Assembly (NCBI GenBank): GCA_001803235.1
Contig: MHBL01000233.1
Coordinates: 1-44,103, forward strand
Length of the DNA: 44,103 bases
Direction of reading: 5' to 3'
Source: Lentisphaerae bacterium RIFOXYA12_64_32
Lineage (GTDB): Bacteria > Verrucomicrobiota > Lentisphaeria > Oligosphaerales > YB12-FULL-65-16
Position numbers and translations under genes: made by a program. The notes under the pieces were generated by a model. It was not told where the DNA came from, made no database searches, and was given only the letters and a program-made list of their open reading frames with translations. Shown here in pieces: positions 9,585 through 18,919 of this stretch. How positions within the stretch are numbered: the first letter of the stretch is position 1; every line of letters begins with the position of its first letter.

Positions 9585-10145
9585 TCAGTACCGCGGCGGC
9601 GAGCACACGGTTACCAGCCGTGTCGGCTCGCCATCGGCGGCATAACCGCGGTGTGCGACCCCCTTCGGAATGCAGAACGCGTCGCCCGGGCGCAGGATTC
9701 TTTTGGGTTCGCCTTTGATATCCAGCACTAGACTGCCGGAAAGCAGGTACCCGGCTACCGTGCACTGGAGGCTTTCGAACGGCGGGCGTTCCTGCCCCCC
9801 CGAGAGTTGTTCGTCGAGCATTTCCACATCCACTCCCGGGGTCTTGGGGAAAACAATGGTGTAGCTGCGTTCCGCGTCGCTGACGTGCCGCATCTTCTCG
9901 CGCAGAAACACCGGGCCCTGCTGCGGCGCCGGGTCGGACGTGAAGAAGGAGGCCATGTCGGTGCCCAGAGCGGTGAGGATTTTCTGCATGGTGGCCAGGC
10001 TCGGGGAGTTGCGGCCGCGTTCGATGCAGGAGATCATGGCGGCGGTGACATCCGCTTTCTCGGCGAGCCGCCGGATTGACAGACCACAGCGCTCGCGCAT
10101 GCTGCGCAGTCGCATGCCGATCTCGAGTGGGTGTTGCTGTTCCAT
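9585..10145 (-). CDS. XRE-family regulator with C-terminal cupin domain
   Basis: 186 residues. Residues 9-66 form a classic Cro/C1-type helix-turn-helix (LRSMRERCGLSIRRLAEKAD, then TAAMISCIERGRNSPSL). Residues 100-185 form a cupin barrel (SLVLDIKGEPKRILRPGDAF, IPKGVAHR) that probably senses a small ligand. This XRE-cupin design is a known class controlling catabolic operons. It is the promoter-proximal gene, with 180 bases to the UroD-family gene, and probably controls that operon and itself. ATG at 10145 has GAGGTG upstream. The 180-base gap holds a short degenerate tract (GTGTCGG repeated, about 9427-9445) and could hold another promoter. Confidence 0.88.
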   Translation of the reverse strand: MEQQHPLEIGMRLRSMRERCGLSIRRLAEKADVTAAMISCIERGRNSPSLATMQKILTALGTDMASFFTSDPAPQQGPVFLREKMRHVSDAERSYTIVFPKTPGVDVEMLDEQLSGGQERPPFESLQCTVAGYLLSGSLVLDIKGEPKRILRPGDAFCIPKGVAHRGYAADGEPTRLVTVCSPPRY

Positions 10146-10173
10146 GTGACCACCTCTGCTTTACACATGGTCA
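10143..10173. promoter_or_regulatory. Interlaced inverted repeats at the XRE-cupin start, candidate autoregulatory operator
   Basis: Two six-base inverted repeats interlace: CATGTG (10143-10148) with CACATG (10164-10169), and TGACCA (10147-10152) with TGGTCA (10168-10173). The inner half touches the minus 10 box and the outer half covers the start codon. This is where an autorepressor could sit. Seen directly; function inferred. Confidence 0.35.
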
Positions 10174-10201
10174 AAATATCATACACCCGTTGAATTGTCA
10201 A
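10173..10201 (-). promoter_or_regulatory. Sigma-70-type promoter of the XRE-cupin operon
   Basis: On the minus strand a consensus TTGACA (10201-10196), a 17-base spacer and TATTTT (10178-10173) stand 28 bases upstream of the start codon. The local AT content is well above the surroundings. Confidence 0.7.
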
Positions 10202-10232
10202 GTGCCTGGGGTGCGGAATTGGCGGAAGTAGC

Positions 10233-10315
10233 GCAAGGCTCCGGCCTTGCAGTCTTCCGTTCCGTCCGTCTGTGTGGTGTGGATCGGGGGCGGTCCAGCA
10301 AGGCTGGAGCCATGC
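10233..10315. repeat. Hairpin repeat family A, copy 1
   Basis: Left arm 10233-10250 (GCAAGGCT, CC, GGCCTTGC) and right arm 10298-10315 (GCAAGGCTGG, AGCCATGC) are each hairpins and are inverted copies of each other, 47 bases apart. The copy at 23477-23559 has the same arms and the same 47-base spacing, and shares GGATCGGG at the same offset. Similarity continues past the right arm (ACTTTGCGGAG) to about 10345. It lies between the XRE promoter and the 3' end of the GH20-like gene. Confidence 0.8.
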
Positions 10316-10383
10316 TGCCACTTTGCGGAGTTCGATCGTGCGGTGCCGTGGCGCGACGTTCTGCTGAGCGAAGCCCTCATCCC

Positions 10384-13300
10384 TCACTCCCCGGCGGTGA
10401 GGGCGAACAGGATGGGGGTGGCCTCCGTCTCGTAGGCTTTCCAGATGACCGCGCGGACTTGGCGTGCGGGCCAGGGGTTGACCCACTCGATCTGGTACAG
10501 GCTCGCGTTGGCGCCGCCGTTGGTCTTGATGTCGTGCGTGTATCGCGCTTCGCCGAGGAATCGTGCCTCGGGGAAGGGCGTGACGTCAAGGGTGTTGATG
10601 CCCATTCGCAGTTCCATCACCTGCGTCGGTCCGTCCACATACTCGATCTGCGCCTCCCCGATCGGGATGCCGTGCACGTACTCCGTGCCGCGCTTCTTCA
10701 GGGCAGCGCGTTTGTCCTTGGGCAGGAACACACCTTGGAGGAAGATAAGACTCTTGACCGTGCGGCCGCCGAGGTCGGCGCGTGGCGCCGGTTGGCCGGG
10801 CAGTGCGGCCACGACGTCCTGGCCTTCAGCCGGCGCGAACGTCATGGGGATGAAGGCGATCTCCGTATCGCCGCGGGGCAGGGCTGGGGCGACAGCGGGG
10901 TCGCCGAACCACTCGCGTGTCGACAGGTTGGCGAAGGCGGCGAGATCGACGGGCTTGAACGTGATGGCCTTGGCGCGGCGCGGTGTGAAACTGTAGAGCG
11001 CGTTGACGTTGTTCAGGTAGCGGCGGCGCCACTCCCCCAGCGGGAGTTGCGGGTCGTGTTCCAGGTTCCAGGCGTAGTCTGCGGCGCGCGGGATGGCGTG
11101 GGCGTAGCCGGGGTAGTCCGCGTCATCGGCATAGCCGAACGTCTGCAGGAAGTGCCCGTAGGCGATGGTGCCGAACCCGCGGATGAGCGGCAGGTCGGCA
11201 GCGGCCGGCGCTGAGAACTGGTTGAACACGTCGAGCACCGTGAAGCCCTTGTCCGTAAACTCCTTGGTACTGCCGGGGAACGTCTTGGCTGACCAGTTGC
11301 AAATGACGACGTCGCGCGGCAGGTCGTCAATGGCCTTGGCGACGTGGAACGGGTAGCCGCCATTGTGCAGGCTGGAGATCATGTCGCCGAACATCATGAC
11401 TTTGACGCCGCGCTGCCGGAAGAATTCGTGGATTTTCAACAGGTCGTCACGGTAGATTTCCCAGCGCTTCTTGCCTTCGAACTCGTCGGCAATTGCCGTC
11501 TTGGCCTGGTGCCACCACTCGTCGTGCCAGATGTGGAAGTACTTGGCGCCGGGCGTGGCGTCGAGCAGGTCCTGGTAGATCGAGAACAGCGTTTTGTAGT
11601 AGTCCGGGTGGAGGACGTTTGCCTGGTCGTGGCTGTAGCCGGGTTCTTGGAACTCCGGGTGTGGAATGACGAGGTGGTGCGAGTGCCCGCCGGACTGGAA
11701 GGCGGGGACGGCCTCGACGAAGTGTTCGCGAGCGAACCGCACCAGTTCGCCGTACTCGTCGCGGGTCATGAAATAGCGCGTACTGCCGCCGGGCGTCATG
11801 CGCGCCTCGTCGTCGTAGGCGAACAACTCGTTGAACATCGGGGACCAGTAGTTGTACTTGCTGCCCGCCAGCACGTCCTTGACCCAGCGCTTGAGGGTGT
11901 CGAGTGAGTAGCAGGGCTCCTTCGGTCGCCAGCGGCCGTGCAGCCAGTGCACCACGATGCGCATGGGCCGGTCCGGCCAGTCGAGGATACGCGCGCAACC
12001 GAGTGCCGGTTCGTGCTTTCGGATCAGGTTCGCGCGGAACAGTTGCAGGAATGTGACACAGGCATAGTACAAGCCTGGTTCGTCCGCGCCGATGAGCGTG
12101 ACGCCCTTCTCGGTCACCTCGGCGAAGTACCCTTCGGCCGGGAGTTTCGCGACCGCATCGGCAGTGGCCTGGTCGAGGCTCGGAGCCTGGTCGCGCAGTG
12201 CCAGGATGAAGCACGCCTCGGCGGGTGCTTGCACAATAGGCAACTGCATGCCCATGAGTTCGTAGAGTTCGTCCCGCAGGTGCCGCGCCGTGGTGCGCGT
12301 GCGCTCGGAGCAGTCTTTGGGGATGCCGATGACTGCCTTCGCGTCGAACGCGAATCGTTCGGGTTTGAGTTCCATCTGCTTCGGTCTAGGATTGAGGAAG
12401 ATGTCGCCGAATTGGATTTCGGGCGGCAGCACGAGTCCGAACGCGACTCCGGCCGGCGCCAGGGGCGTGCCGTTGGCGCGGCCGGACACGACGAGTCGGT
12501 AGCGGCCCTCGACCGGGGTGCTGATGGTGACTGGAATGGCGACGCGCCCCGTTGCGTCGGTTTCGGTCGTGAGCGACGCGCGTTCCACCTTGCCGTAAGG
12601 ATCGGCGAGAGTCAGCGTGAGTTCAAGTGCGCCGGCAGGGGCGGCCTGCGCCTGGAGAGTGAGGGCTTTCGGGTCGGTCATGCGCAGCGCCAGTTGCGAG
12701 AGGGTCGCTCCAGTATCGCCGATGAGGCTGAGTGCGAAGTTCGCAGAGTCCGGGAAGCGCGAGGTCTTGGTGAGGGACGAGATCTCGTTGCCCGAATGGT
12801 TCTCGCGGCCGATCTGGATCGCGAACGGTTCGCCCGGCCGCAGTTCGATGATCGCCAGGGGCAGGCACACCTCGATCGTCCATTCCTTCGGCTGGATCTT
12901 GCTGGCGCGACGCCAATCCGGGTTCCAGGCGTGGTCGTAGGTGAACGTGTCCGCCACCGGCGAAAGGAAGTACCGGTAGTCCTGGACTGCGCCGGTCGAG
13001 TTGAGCACGAAATGCTTGTACGTCTTGGCGTCGAGGTTGTCGTTGATGAGAATCTCGATGCAGTCGTCCTGCCAGACCTGTGCGTCGCGGTCCTTCTGTT
13101 TGGCGATCAAGCCGGCGGTGTCCTCGTCGAAGAGGCGCGCCCCGAGGTAGAGGTTCTCGTTGTCGGCAAACAGCAGGACCTCGGTTCTCTCCTTGGGTTC
13201 GGCGCCGCTGGCGAGCAGGACGAACGGCGGCGCTTTCGCGGCGCGTTGCCAGACGGGTTCGTCAAGGGCGCCGTCGAGAGCGACCGCGGCGTCCGGGATG

Positions 13301-13971
13301 AGCGGGACCACAAGCGACGGGCACGATTGCGCAGTCAGTTCCTGGTTGCGGGGTTCGAGCCGGATGTCGCCGGCGAGGAACGACACGACCTCGGCGGCAT
13401 TGAACATGCAGTACTGGATGTTGTTCAGGTCCGTGCCATCGCCATCCCGCGTGAAGGCGCCCTCAATGGGCAGAGTCACCTTTTTCCATTCGGGTGAGTC
13501 GAGCCGGAAGCTCCAGACGTACGAAGGCTTGCCCTGGGTCTGGACGTAGAGGTGCGCCTGGCGGCCGCCGCCGTCGCCTTTGACCCAGAACGACACCGCC
13601 GCGAAAGGCTGCTGTCGCCATGCGCCATCCGGCGTAAGCGTGGGGCTGATGACATTGCACTTGCCTTCGGGCGTCAGAAAGCGCATCTCGATGGCCGGGA
13701 GTCCGGTCGGTGTCGTTTCCGGCGGGAAAGCCAGCTCGACCTTCTGCACCTTGCCCCAGTTGTTCATGCGCCAGCCTGCGGCGGCATAGGCGTCCTTCGG
13801 AAAGAGTTGCAGTTCCTGAGTGGCGGTCAGAAACGTCGGCTGGACCGGTGGGGGCGCGTCCGCGGCCGCGCCGGTTGGCCCGGGTGCAGTCAACGTCAAT
13901 GCCGCGGCGAGCGACAGCCACCGCGTCGCCCCTCGTCCCGGTTCCGTGCGCATACGATGTGACTGCTGCAT
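10384..13971 (-). CDS. Secreted multidomain GH20-like glycoside hydrolase with CBM9-like domain
   Basis: About 1195 residues. A Sec signal peptide is visible (basic start, then WLSLAAALTLTAPGPTGAAA). Order: a beta-sandwich module with VSFWVKGDGGG (about 45-210), a CBM9/DOMON-like domain (about 217-435, LDGALDEPVW, DDCIEILIND), a GH20 N-terminal-type alpha/beta domain (about 523-660, PRPKQMELKPERF) and a TIM barrel (about 662-960). In the barrel, FHIWHDEWWH near residue 814 supplies the Asp-Glu pair typical of GH20. GH20 enzymes are hexosaminidases using substrate-assisted catalysis; this divergent member may have another beta-glycoside substrate. The ATG at 13971 is chosen for GAGGAG nine bases upstream and for the signal peptide. 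It is probably transcribed alone: nearly 400 bases separate it from the gene upstream. Confidence 0.8.
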   Translation of the reverse strand: MQQSHRMRTEPGRGATRWLSLAAALTLTAPGPTGAAADAPPPVQPTFLTATQELQLFPKDAYAAAGWRMNNWGKVQKVELAFPPETTPTGLPAIEMRFLTPEGKCNVISPTLTPDGAWRQQPFAAVSFWVKGDGGGRQAHLYVQTQGKPSYVWSFRLDSPEWKKVTLPIEGAFTRDGDGTDLNNIQYCMFNAAEVVSFLAGDIRLEPRNQELTAQSCPSLVVPLIPDAAVALDGALDEPVWQRAAKAPPFVLLASGAEPKERTEVLLFADNENLYLGARLFDEDTAGLIAKQKDRDAQVWQDDCIEILINDNLDAKTYKHFVLNSTGAVQDYRYFLSPVADTFTYDHAWNPDWRRASKIQPKEWTIEVCLPLAIIELRPGEPFAIQIGRENHSGNEISSLTKTSRFPDSANFALSLIGDTGATLSQLALRMTDPKALTLQAQAAPAGALELTLTLADPYGKVERASLTTETDATGRVAIPVTISTPVEGRYRLVVSGRANGTPLAPAGVAFGLVLPPEIQFGDIFLNPRPKQMELKPERFAFDAKAVIGIPKDCSERTRTTARHLRDELYELMGMQLPIVQAPAEACFILALRDQAPSLDQATADAVAKLPAEGYFAEVTEKGVTLIGADEPGLYYACVTFLQLFRANLIRKHEPALGCARILDWPDRPMRIVVHWLHGRWRPKEPCYSLDTLKRWVKDVLAGSKYNYWSPMFNELFAYDDEARMTPGGSTRYFMTRDEYGELVRFAREHFVEAVPAFQSGGHSHHLVIPHPEFQEPGYSHDQANVLHPDYYKTLFSIYQDLLDATPGAKYFHIWHDEWWHQAKTAIADEFEGKKRWEIYRDDLLKIHEFFRQRGVKVMMFGDMISSLHNGGYPFHVAKAIDDLPRDVVICNWSAKTFPGSTKEFTDKGFTVLDVFNQFSAPAAADLPLIRGFGTIAYGHFLQTFGYADDADYPGYAHAIPRAADYAWNLEHDPQLPLGEWRRRYLNNVNALYSFTPRRAKAITFKPVDLAAFANLSTREWFGDPAVAPALPRGDTEIAFIPMTFAPAEGQDVVAALPGQPAPRADLGGRTVKSLIFLQGVFLPKDKRAALKKRGTEYVHGIPIGEAQIEYVDGPTQVMELRMGINTLDVTPFPEARFLGEARYTHDIKTNGGANASLYQIEWVNPWPARQVRAVIWKAYETEATPILFALTAGE

Positions 13972-14204
13972 TCGGTCATTCTCCTCGCGCGGCCTGTACC
14001 GGGGGAACCGTCGCGGCGCACAGCCCGGTTTCCTCTCGCCCTCCTGCCGCGCGCGAACGACAGGGCGCATCCAAGGCGGGCGTTGCCCGCAACCCCGGAG
14101 TTCAGAGGTCAGAAGTCAGCCGGACCGGCGCCGCTGTTTCCGTTAGGTACGACGCCTCACGCATGTTGTTTTTCGTAACCGTTCCCGTGGATTAAGGCAC
14201 TACG

Positions 14205-14234
14205 CCTTTCCCGCGACTGACGCGCGGGAAAAGG
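14205..14234. terminator. GC-rich stem-loop downstream of the 1495-residue protein gene
   Basis: CCTTTCCCGCG (14205-14215) pairs with CGCGGGAAAAGG (14223-14234) with a single bulged A and a seven-base loop. It is about 135 bases beyond the minus-strand stop at 14368. No U-tract follows on the minus strand, so it may be a pause site, mRNA 3' stabiliser or solitary repeat hairpin. Confidence 0.3.
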
Positions 14235-14263
14235 GGCGCGTGGCGCAGTCGCGGCCTCAGTGG

Positions 14264-14299
14264 TGACGCAGTGACTCCATGACGCAGTGACTCAGTGAC
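14264..14299. repeat. Short tandem repeat, 16-base unit
   Basis: TGACGCAGTGACTCCA (14264-14279) is followed by TGACGCAGTGACTCAG and a partial third TGAC. Non-coding. Confidence 0.7.
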
Positions 14300-14367
14300 C
14301 CCACGACACTCTACCCCCGACACGTATTACGACAGGCATGTTGTCGCTGCGGGAGCCGCTAAGGCGG

Positions 14368-17300
14368 CTATCGCCCGTACGCTTTCACGCAACTGACGGA
14401 GATCCTGCAGTTGGCATCGCCAAGTTCGGCGCAGCGCAATTGGAGCCTGTTGACTCCCTTGGTCAGTGCGGGGAACGGCGTGGCGAAGTCCCCCGTGCGA
14501 AGGGTCTGCCCCTTCTCGACCAGCGTCCAGCTTCTTCCCGCGCGGCACCGCAAGACCTGTCCCCTGGCAATCGCGGCCGGCATGCTCATCTCCTGGCCGT
14601 TGACGACCAGCACCGGTCTGACCCCGGCGTCCGGCGCCAGCCGGTGCGCCTTCACCTCGGTAAATGCGCACGCAGACTGCCCGGCGGCCGGAATGTTGTT
14701 GTAGTAGAACAGCACGTACGCAATCCTGGTCCAGTCGATCGTGCTCTGCGACACCGGCAACTCGATAAACTGCCACCCGACGAAATTGACCTCGGTCACC
14801 AGGTCATGGTGAACCTCGTTGACATCCCAGAACTGGACCTTGAAGGTGGCGCCGCAGCCGTCTCCCCTGAGCCACAGTGTGACACTGCCGATATTGCGCA
14901 GGTCCAGCGGCGCGGCGAACTTCCGGCCGGTGGCGGCCCAGCCGTTCGAGTCCTGGCGTGAACTCCGGGCCGTGAACAGCACCGCGCCATCGGGACGATT
15001 CGGGCCGGGCGCCGCCGTCGCCTCGCGGGTGACTCCTTTGGCTGCGCCCTGACTCTCACGGTCCCTCGCGAAGCGGGCGTAATCGTTCTGCTCGGAGGGC
15101 GCGAACCTGGACGGGTCCGCACCGTCGTCGATGACGATCGCCGCCGGATCGCCGTCAAGCGTCTTGTTTGCCCCGATCCGTTCAACGGCAATGTCGACTT
15201 CAAGCGTGGCTTCATCGCCGGGGCTTGCTCCGCCTTCGTCACGCAGGACGGCGGTCCAGCAGTTGTCCCGGCCGTCGAATCGGGTGATTACACGCGGCAT
15301 GTCGTACTCGTAGCGGAGCTTCGACCAGTCGACGTTCGCGGCGCGTGTTCCGAAGGGCTCACCCAGTGCGACCGCGGACACGACGGCCCGGCCGGGGGCG
15401 ACGCCGGGACGGACGCAGCCGAACGCGATGTGGTTGATGCCGGCATTCAGAAGCGGCATGCCATCAGGGCAGTCCGGCTGGAAACGGCTAAGCAGCGCCC
15501 CGCGCTTATCGTAGTGTACGCCAACTCCACCCTCCTCCAGTTCAAGCAGGTCCCCGGAGGAGATCGCCACCGGGATCCGCAACGGCTTACCGTTGACGGT
15601 CAGGGCAACGTCTCTAAGCGTGGTGTCCACCGCCGTCATCGCCACGATCGGGCCGATGGTGACATCCACCTGGCCTTTGGCGGGGATTTGGTTCAGCAGC
15701 AGGTTGATCTCCGAGACGCGGGCGGTTTGCAGGTCGCAGTGGCACAGATCGTAGGCGGCGCCGCGCACATAGGGCCAATTCAGACCGAACGCGCGGTCGC
15801 TGTCACGCTCCCGGAACAGCAGCTCGCAATAGCGCCAGCCGGTGAAATCCAGGTCGATGTAGTGCTCGGAGATCGCCGCGCCGAACGTGGGGGGAGTTCG
15901 GAACTGTACATTGAGCACGGCGCCGCTGCCGTCGCCCTTCACCCAGAGCCCGACACCGGAGCAGGCGCCGATGTCCCGGTAGGGGAACTCGTAGGCGGCG
16001 CCCAGGCTCGTCCAGGCGCCAACGGAGAAATCATTCCTGTTGGCGGCCTGGATCCGGAGGTTCCGGGGGCCTCCCTTCACGTCCGCCGTCTCGGTCAGGA
16101 TCTCCTGCGTCACATTGGCGGCGCAATCCCGGCGGGTGATCAGCGATGTGTCGCTGAAGTCGATCATCGATGTCGGCCCGGCGGGGTCCGGCGGAAGGGG
16201 CGACTGCAGCACCTCGATGCGGACCCGGAACGGCTGCTGCCCGTAGGGGTTGACTACGGTCCATTGCGCCGCCTCCGTCCCCGACACCGCCGCCTTGTGC
16301 GGCAAGTACTCGACCGGCGTGAATTGCCAGGCGCCGCCGTCGCTCAGGCGCAGGCGGACGTCCCTGCCGGGCTCGCGAACACGGTCAATGGTCGCCGGGT
16401 CGAAGTAGTTAGCCAGGCGGTGTTGTTCATACCACCCGATGACGGTGAGCATGTCCATCGCGCGGGCGTTCCCGGGGTCACCGCCAACGCTGATGCCCCC
16501 CAGGGACATCGAGGCATCCAACGCCATGTTCTTGGCCATCCAGTATTCCGTCTCATCCAGGTACTGCCTGCGGTGGCGAGGCCCGGGGGCGTTGAGCGAC
16601 CACCATCCCATCTGCGGCTCGAGCAGGTCGTTCATCCGCGCGAGCCCGGCATGTTTGACGTGCTGGTCCTGAAACGGCTTCCAGGCGCAATGTGCCGAGT
16701 CCCAGGCGCCGGTGCGCGAATGGAACCACCAATTGTGATGTCCCCAGTTACTGGCCTCGTTTAGACAATCGCGGCTGAACTTGCGGAAGGTCTTCCAGCG
16801 CATGCAGTTGTCGGGGTACCCGACGCCCATGCCCTCGGCCCCGTCGAAATAGAGGAAGTCCGCCTTGCAGGTGTTGTACACACGCGCGATGTCATCGGAC
16901 AGCTTGTCCATCAGGCTGCTTCCGGGAACGGGATAGAAAGCCAGATAGACTTGCTTGAGAAACTCCGCCTTGGCGCCGGCCGGATGGTCCTGGGCCTGGG
17001 TGCCGAAGGCGCCGCGCGTGCACTTGCCGAAGCAGTACGGCTTCTCGCGGGAGATCGCGGTGTACTGAACCAGCTCGGTACCGATGCGGAACACGTTGGT
17101 GGCGCCGTGGTAGGTGAACACGGTCGAGTGTTGGTCGATCGGCAGCTCGTTGACGTACAGGGTGTCGTCGACCCTGCCGAAATCTTTGGCAATGGTGTAG
17201 GTCGCCAGGGAAATCAGCTCCTGCGAAGGCACCGGGGTGATATAAGGCGATTCGGTGCGGATGCAGCCGCTCAAGGTGTGCAGACCCAGCTTGAGGTCTG

Positions 17301-18855
17301 CCGCGTGCAGTCTGTCCGCGGTCGCCACCATCTCGTCGATGCCGCCCGGGAAGTTCTTGGGGTTGGGCCGGTAGTCCCCGAACGTGCGGAACCACGGTTC
17401 CCGAAAGTGAATGATGCCAAAGCCGCCGCGGCGGGCCAGATCGATCCAGGAATCGGTGTCGGTGAACGCATCTTGGACAAACAGGTACGACAGGCGGGCC
17501 ATCGGCGATTCCGACGCCCACGGACCGCCATGCTGCGAGCGTGGCACGTCCTCCTGCGTGGCCATCGCCTTCAGCATCGGGCGCAATTCGGACCGTGGAC
17601 CTGCCGCCAGGCCCGCGCTGTGCCCGGTCAGGCCAAGCTCGGCCGAGGTGCTTGCGCTCATCGCGGTGCTGCAGTTGACCTCCAAATCCAACGCCCGCAG
17701 GCAGATGCCGGAATCGTCGTCGGACACCAGCCCCGCGAACCCGCCGCGGTATTTGTTCACACCCGGGGTGCAATGGAAGAAGACGAAGGACGTGACCTGC
17801 GGTACCGTGACCTCCAACGCCGTGAACTTGAGGTAGTCCCCCTTGGACTCGCAGCGCACCTTGGCATGCCCGTCCAGACTCGGAAAGGTCGCCGTCAGAA
17901 TCCCGTTGTCAACCGACATCTTGTGACATTCGACGTTGCGATTGTCTTCCAGGACGACCGCAACCATGGGCGCCTCGGCTGCCAGTAGTTCCCTGGCGGG
18001 CGTCTCCGTGCCCGTGGACTTCTGCAGAAGGGACGTGACCCAACCGGCCTCGTTCAGGGTCAACGCGGCGCAACGCGTTTCAAAGGAGGTAAGCGGTCGG
18101 GGTTGGGCCGGGTGAACCACCTTGATCTCCCCGCCGTCTCGCCCCTTGCGCTCGGCCAGAAGCGCGACTTCCGCCGGGGTCAATGCCCGCTTGTAGAGAC
18201 GCACCTCATTGATCAACCCATCGTGACTCTTCTCGGTGTTCCACTGCCCGAGCACCAGTGGATCGGTGAAGCCAATGGGGTACTGCCACGCGCATTGGCC
18301 GATTTTCTTCCCGTCCATGTACGTGGTGACATTCGGCAAGTTGAATGTCGCCGCCAGGTGCGTCCATTTCCGCAGCGGAATCCGCCCCATGCCGCAACTC
18401 CCCTCTTGCCACTGATCGCCCACCTTCCCGGCACGATGTCCCCGCCGCCCCAGGCGGAACGAGAGGTTGCCGTCGTTGACAAAGACCATGAACCCGCCCG
18501 GACTCCAGCCGCCCGTCAGAACATTCGGGTACTTCCCATTCAGGTCGTTCCAGTAGACCCACACCGACACCGTCATCTCCGTCGAACCGTCCAACGCGGC
18601 GATGTTCGGGATGACCACGTTGGAGTTCAGTCTGCCGATGCTGACGGCGGCGCCGAACTCGCCGGTGGCCCACCCCACCCGGTTCAGAACAGCGTGCGCC
18701 TTGTACGGCCCCTTGTCCGCCGATTGCTCGCCCTGGCCTTCGGTGAACGGCCAATGCCCGATCAAGCCTTCATCGATGGTAGATTGGGCCGGCGTCGATG
18801 ACGCAGCACACACGCCGACCAGCAAGGACGCCACGACACCGTTTCTCCAGATCAT
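14368..18855 (-). CDS. Giant secreted LamG / TIM-barrel glycosidase-like protein with duplicated C-terminal module
   Basis: 1495 residues with a signal peptide (MIWRNGVVASLLVGVCAASS, cleavage probably after TPAQ). Residues 28-240 are a LamG/concanavalin-like domain (GLIGHWPFTEGQG, MTVSVWVYWN, INEVRLYKRALTPAEV). Residues about 450-900 look like a TIM-barrel hydrolase: FGIIHFREPWF near 475 and ADFLYFDGAEGMG near 668, where the Asp resembles the nucleophile position of GH27/31/36-type barrels. Two homologous C-terminal modules follow (about 930-1175 and 1295-1490), each with a GLWVKGDG or TLWLRGDG sandwich and then a VNGKP or VNGQE beta domain. Family cannot be named; substrate unknown. ATG at 18855 has AAGGAG five bases upstream. 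Probably monocistronic. Confidence 0.75.
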   Translation of the reverse strand: MIWRNGVVASLLVGVCAASSTPAQSTIDEGLIGHWPFTEGQGEQSADKGPYKAHAVLNRVGWATGEFGAAVSIGRLNSNVVIPNIAALDGSTEMTVSVWVYWNDLNGKYPNVLTGGWSPGGFMVFVNDGNLSFRLGRRGHRAGKVGDQWQEGSCGMGRIPLRKWTHLAATFNLPNVTTYMDGKKIGQCAWQYPIGFTDPLVLGQWNTEKSHDGLINEVRLYKRALTPAEVALLAERKGRDGGEIKVVHPAQPRPLTSFETRCAALTLNEAGWVTSLLQKSTGTETPARELLAAEAPMVAVVLEDNRNVECHKMSVDNGILTATFPSLDGHAKVRCESKGDYLKFTALEVTVPQVTSFVFFHCTPGVNKYRGGFAGLVSDDDSGICLRALDLEVNCSTAMSASTSAELGLTGHSAGLAAGPRSELRPMLKAMATQEDVPRSQHGGPWASESPMARLSYLFVQDAFTDTDSWIDLARRGGFGIIHFREPWFRTFGDYRPNPKNFPGGIDEMVATADRLHAADLKLGLHTLSGCIRTESPYITPVPSQELISLATYTIAKDFGRVDDTLYVNELPIDQHSTVFTYHGATNVFRIGTELVQYTAISREKPYCFGKCTRGAFGTQAQDHPAGAKAEFLKQVYLAFYPVPGSSLMDKLSDDIARVYNTCKADFLYFDGAEGMGVGYPDNCMRWKTFRKFSRDCLNEASNWGHHNWWFHSRTGAWDSAHCAWKPFQDQHVKHAGLARMNDLLEPQMGWWSLNAPGPRHRRQYLDETEYWMAKNMALDASMSLGGISVGGDPGNARAMDMLTVIGWYEQHRLANYFDPATIDRVREPGRDVRLRLSDGGAWQFTPVEYLPHKAAVSGTEAAQWTVVNPYGQQPFRVRIEVLQSPLPPDPAGPTSMIDFSDTSLITRRDCAANVTQEILTETADVKGGPRNLRIQAANRNDFSVGAWTSLGAAYEFPYRDIGACSGVGLWVKGDGSGAVLNVQFRTPPTFGAAISEHYIDLDFTGWRYCELLFRERDSDRAFGLNWPYVRGAAYDLCHCDLQTARVSEINLLLNQIPAKGQVDVTIGPIVAMTAVDTTLRDVALTVNGKPLRIPVAISSGDLLELEEGGVGVHYDKRGALLSRFQPDCPDGMPLLNAGINHIAFGCVRPGVAPGRAVVSAVALGEPFGTRAANVDWSKLRYEYDMPRVITRFDGRDNCWTAVLRDEGGASPGDEATLEVDIAVERIGANKTLDGDPAAIVIDDGADPSRFAPSEQNDYARFARDRESQGAAKGVTREATAAPGPNRPDGAVLFTARSSRQDSNGWAATGRKFAAPLDLRNIGSVTLWLRGDGCGATFKVQFWDVNEVHHDLVTEVNFVGWQFIELPVSQSTIDWTRIAYVLFYYNNIPAAGQSACAFTEVKAHRLAPDAGVRPVLVVNGQEMSMPAAIARGQVLRCRAGRSWTLVEKGQTLRTGDFATPFPALTKGVNRLQLRCAELGDANCRISVSCVKAYGR

Positions 18856-18919
18856 GGGTACTCCTTCACGGGCAACTTTCGCTGTACCAAGTCACCCGCA
18901 TGTCGCGGGAACGACAGCG

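Larger units (their letters stand above)
13972..14367. other. Spacer between the two giant secreted proteins
   Basis: This 396-base region has no supported gene. It holds a stem-loop (14205-14234), a 16-base tandem repeat (14264-14299) and a tract of TCAG-type words (about 14098-14119). A promoter for the GH20-like gene is expected here; the AT-rich stretch at 14165-14200 is the best candidate but shows no clear boxes. Confidence 0.5.
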
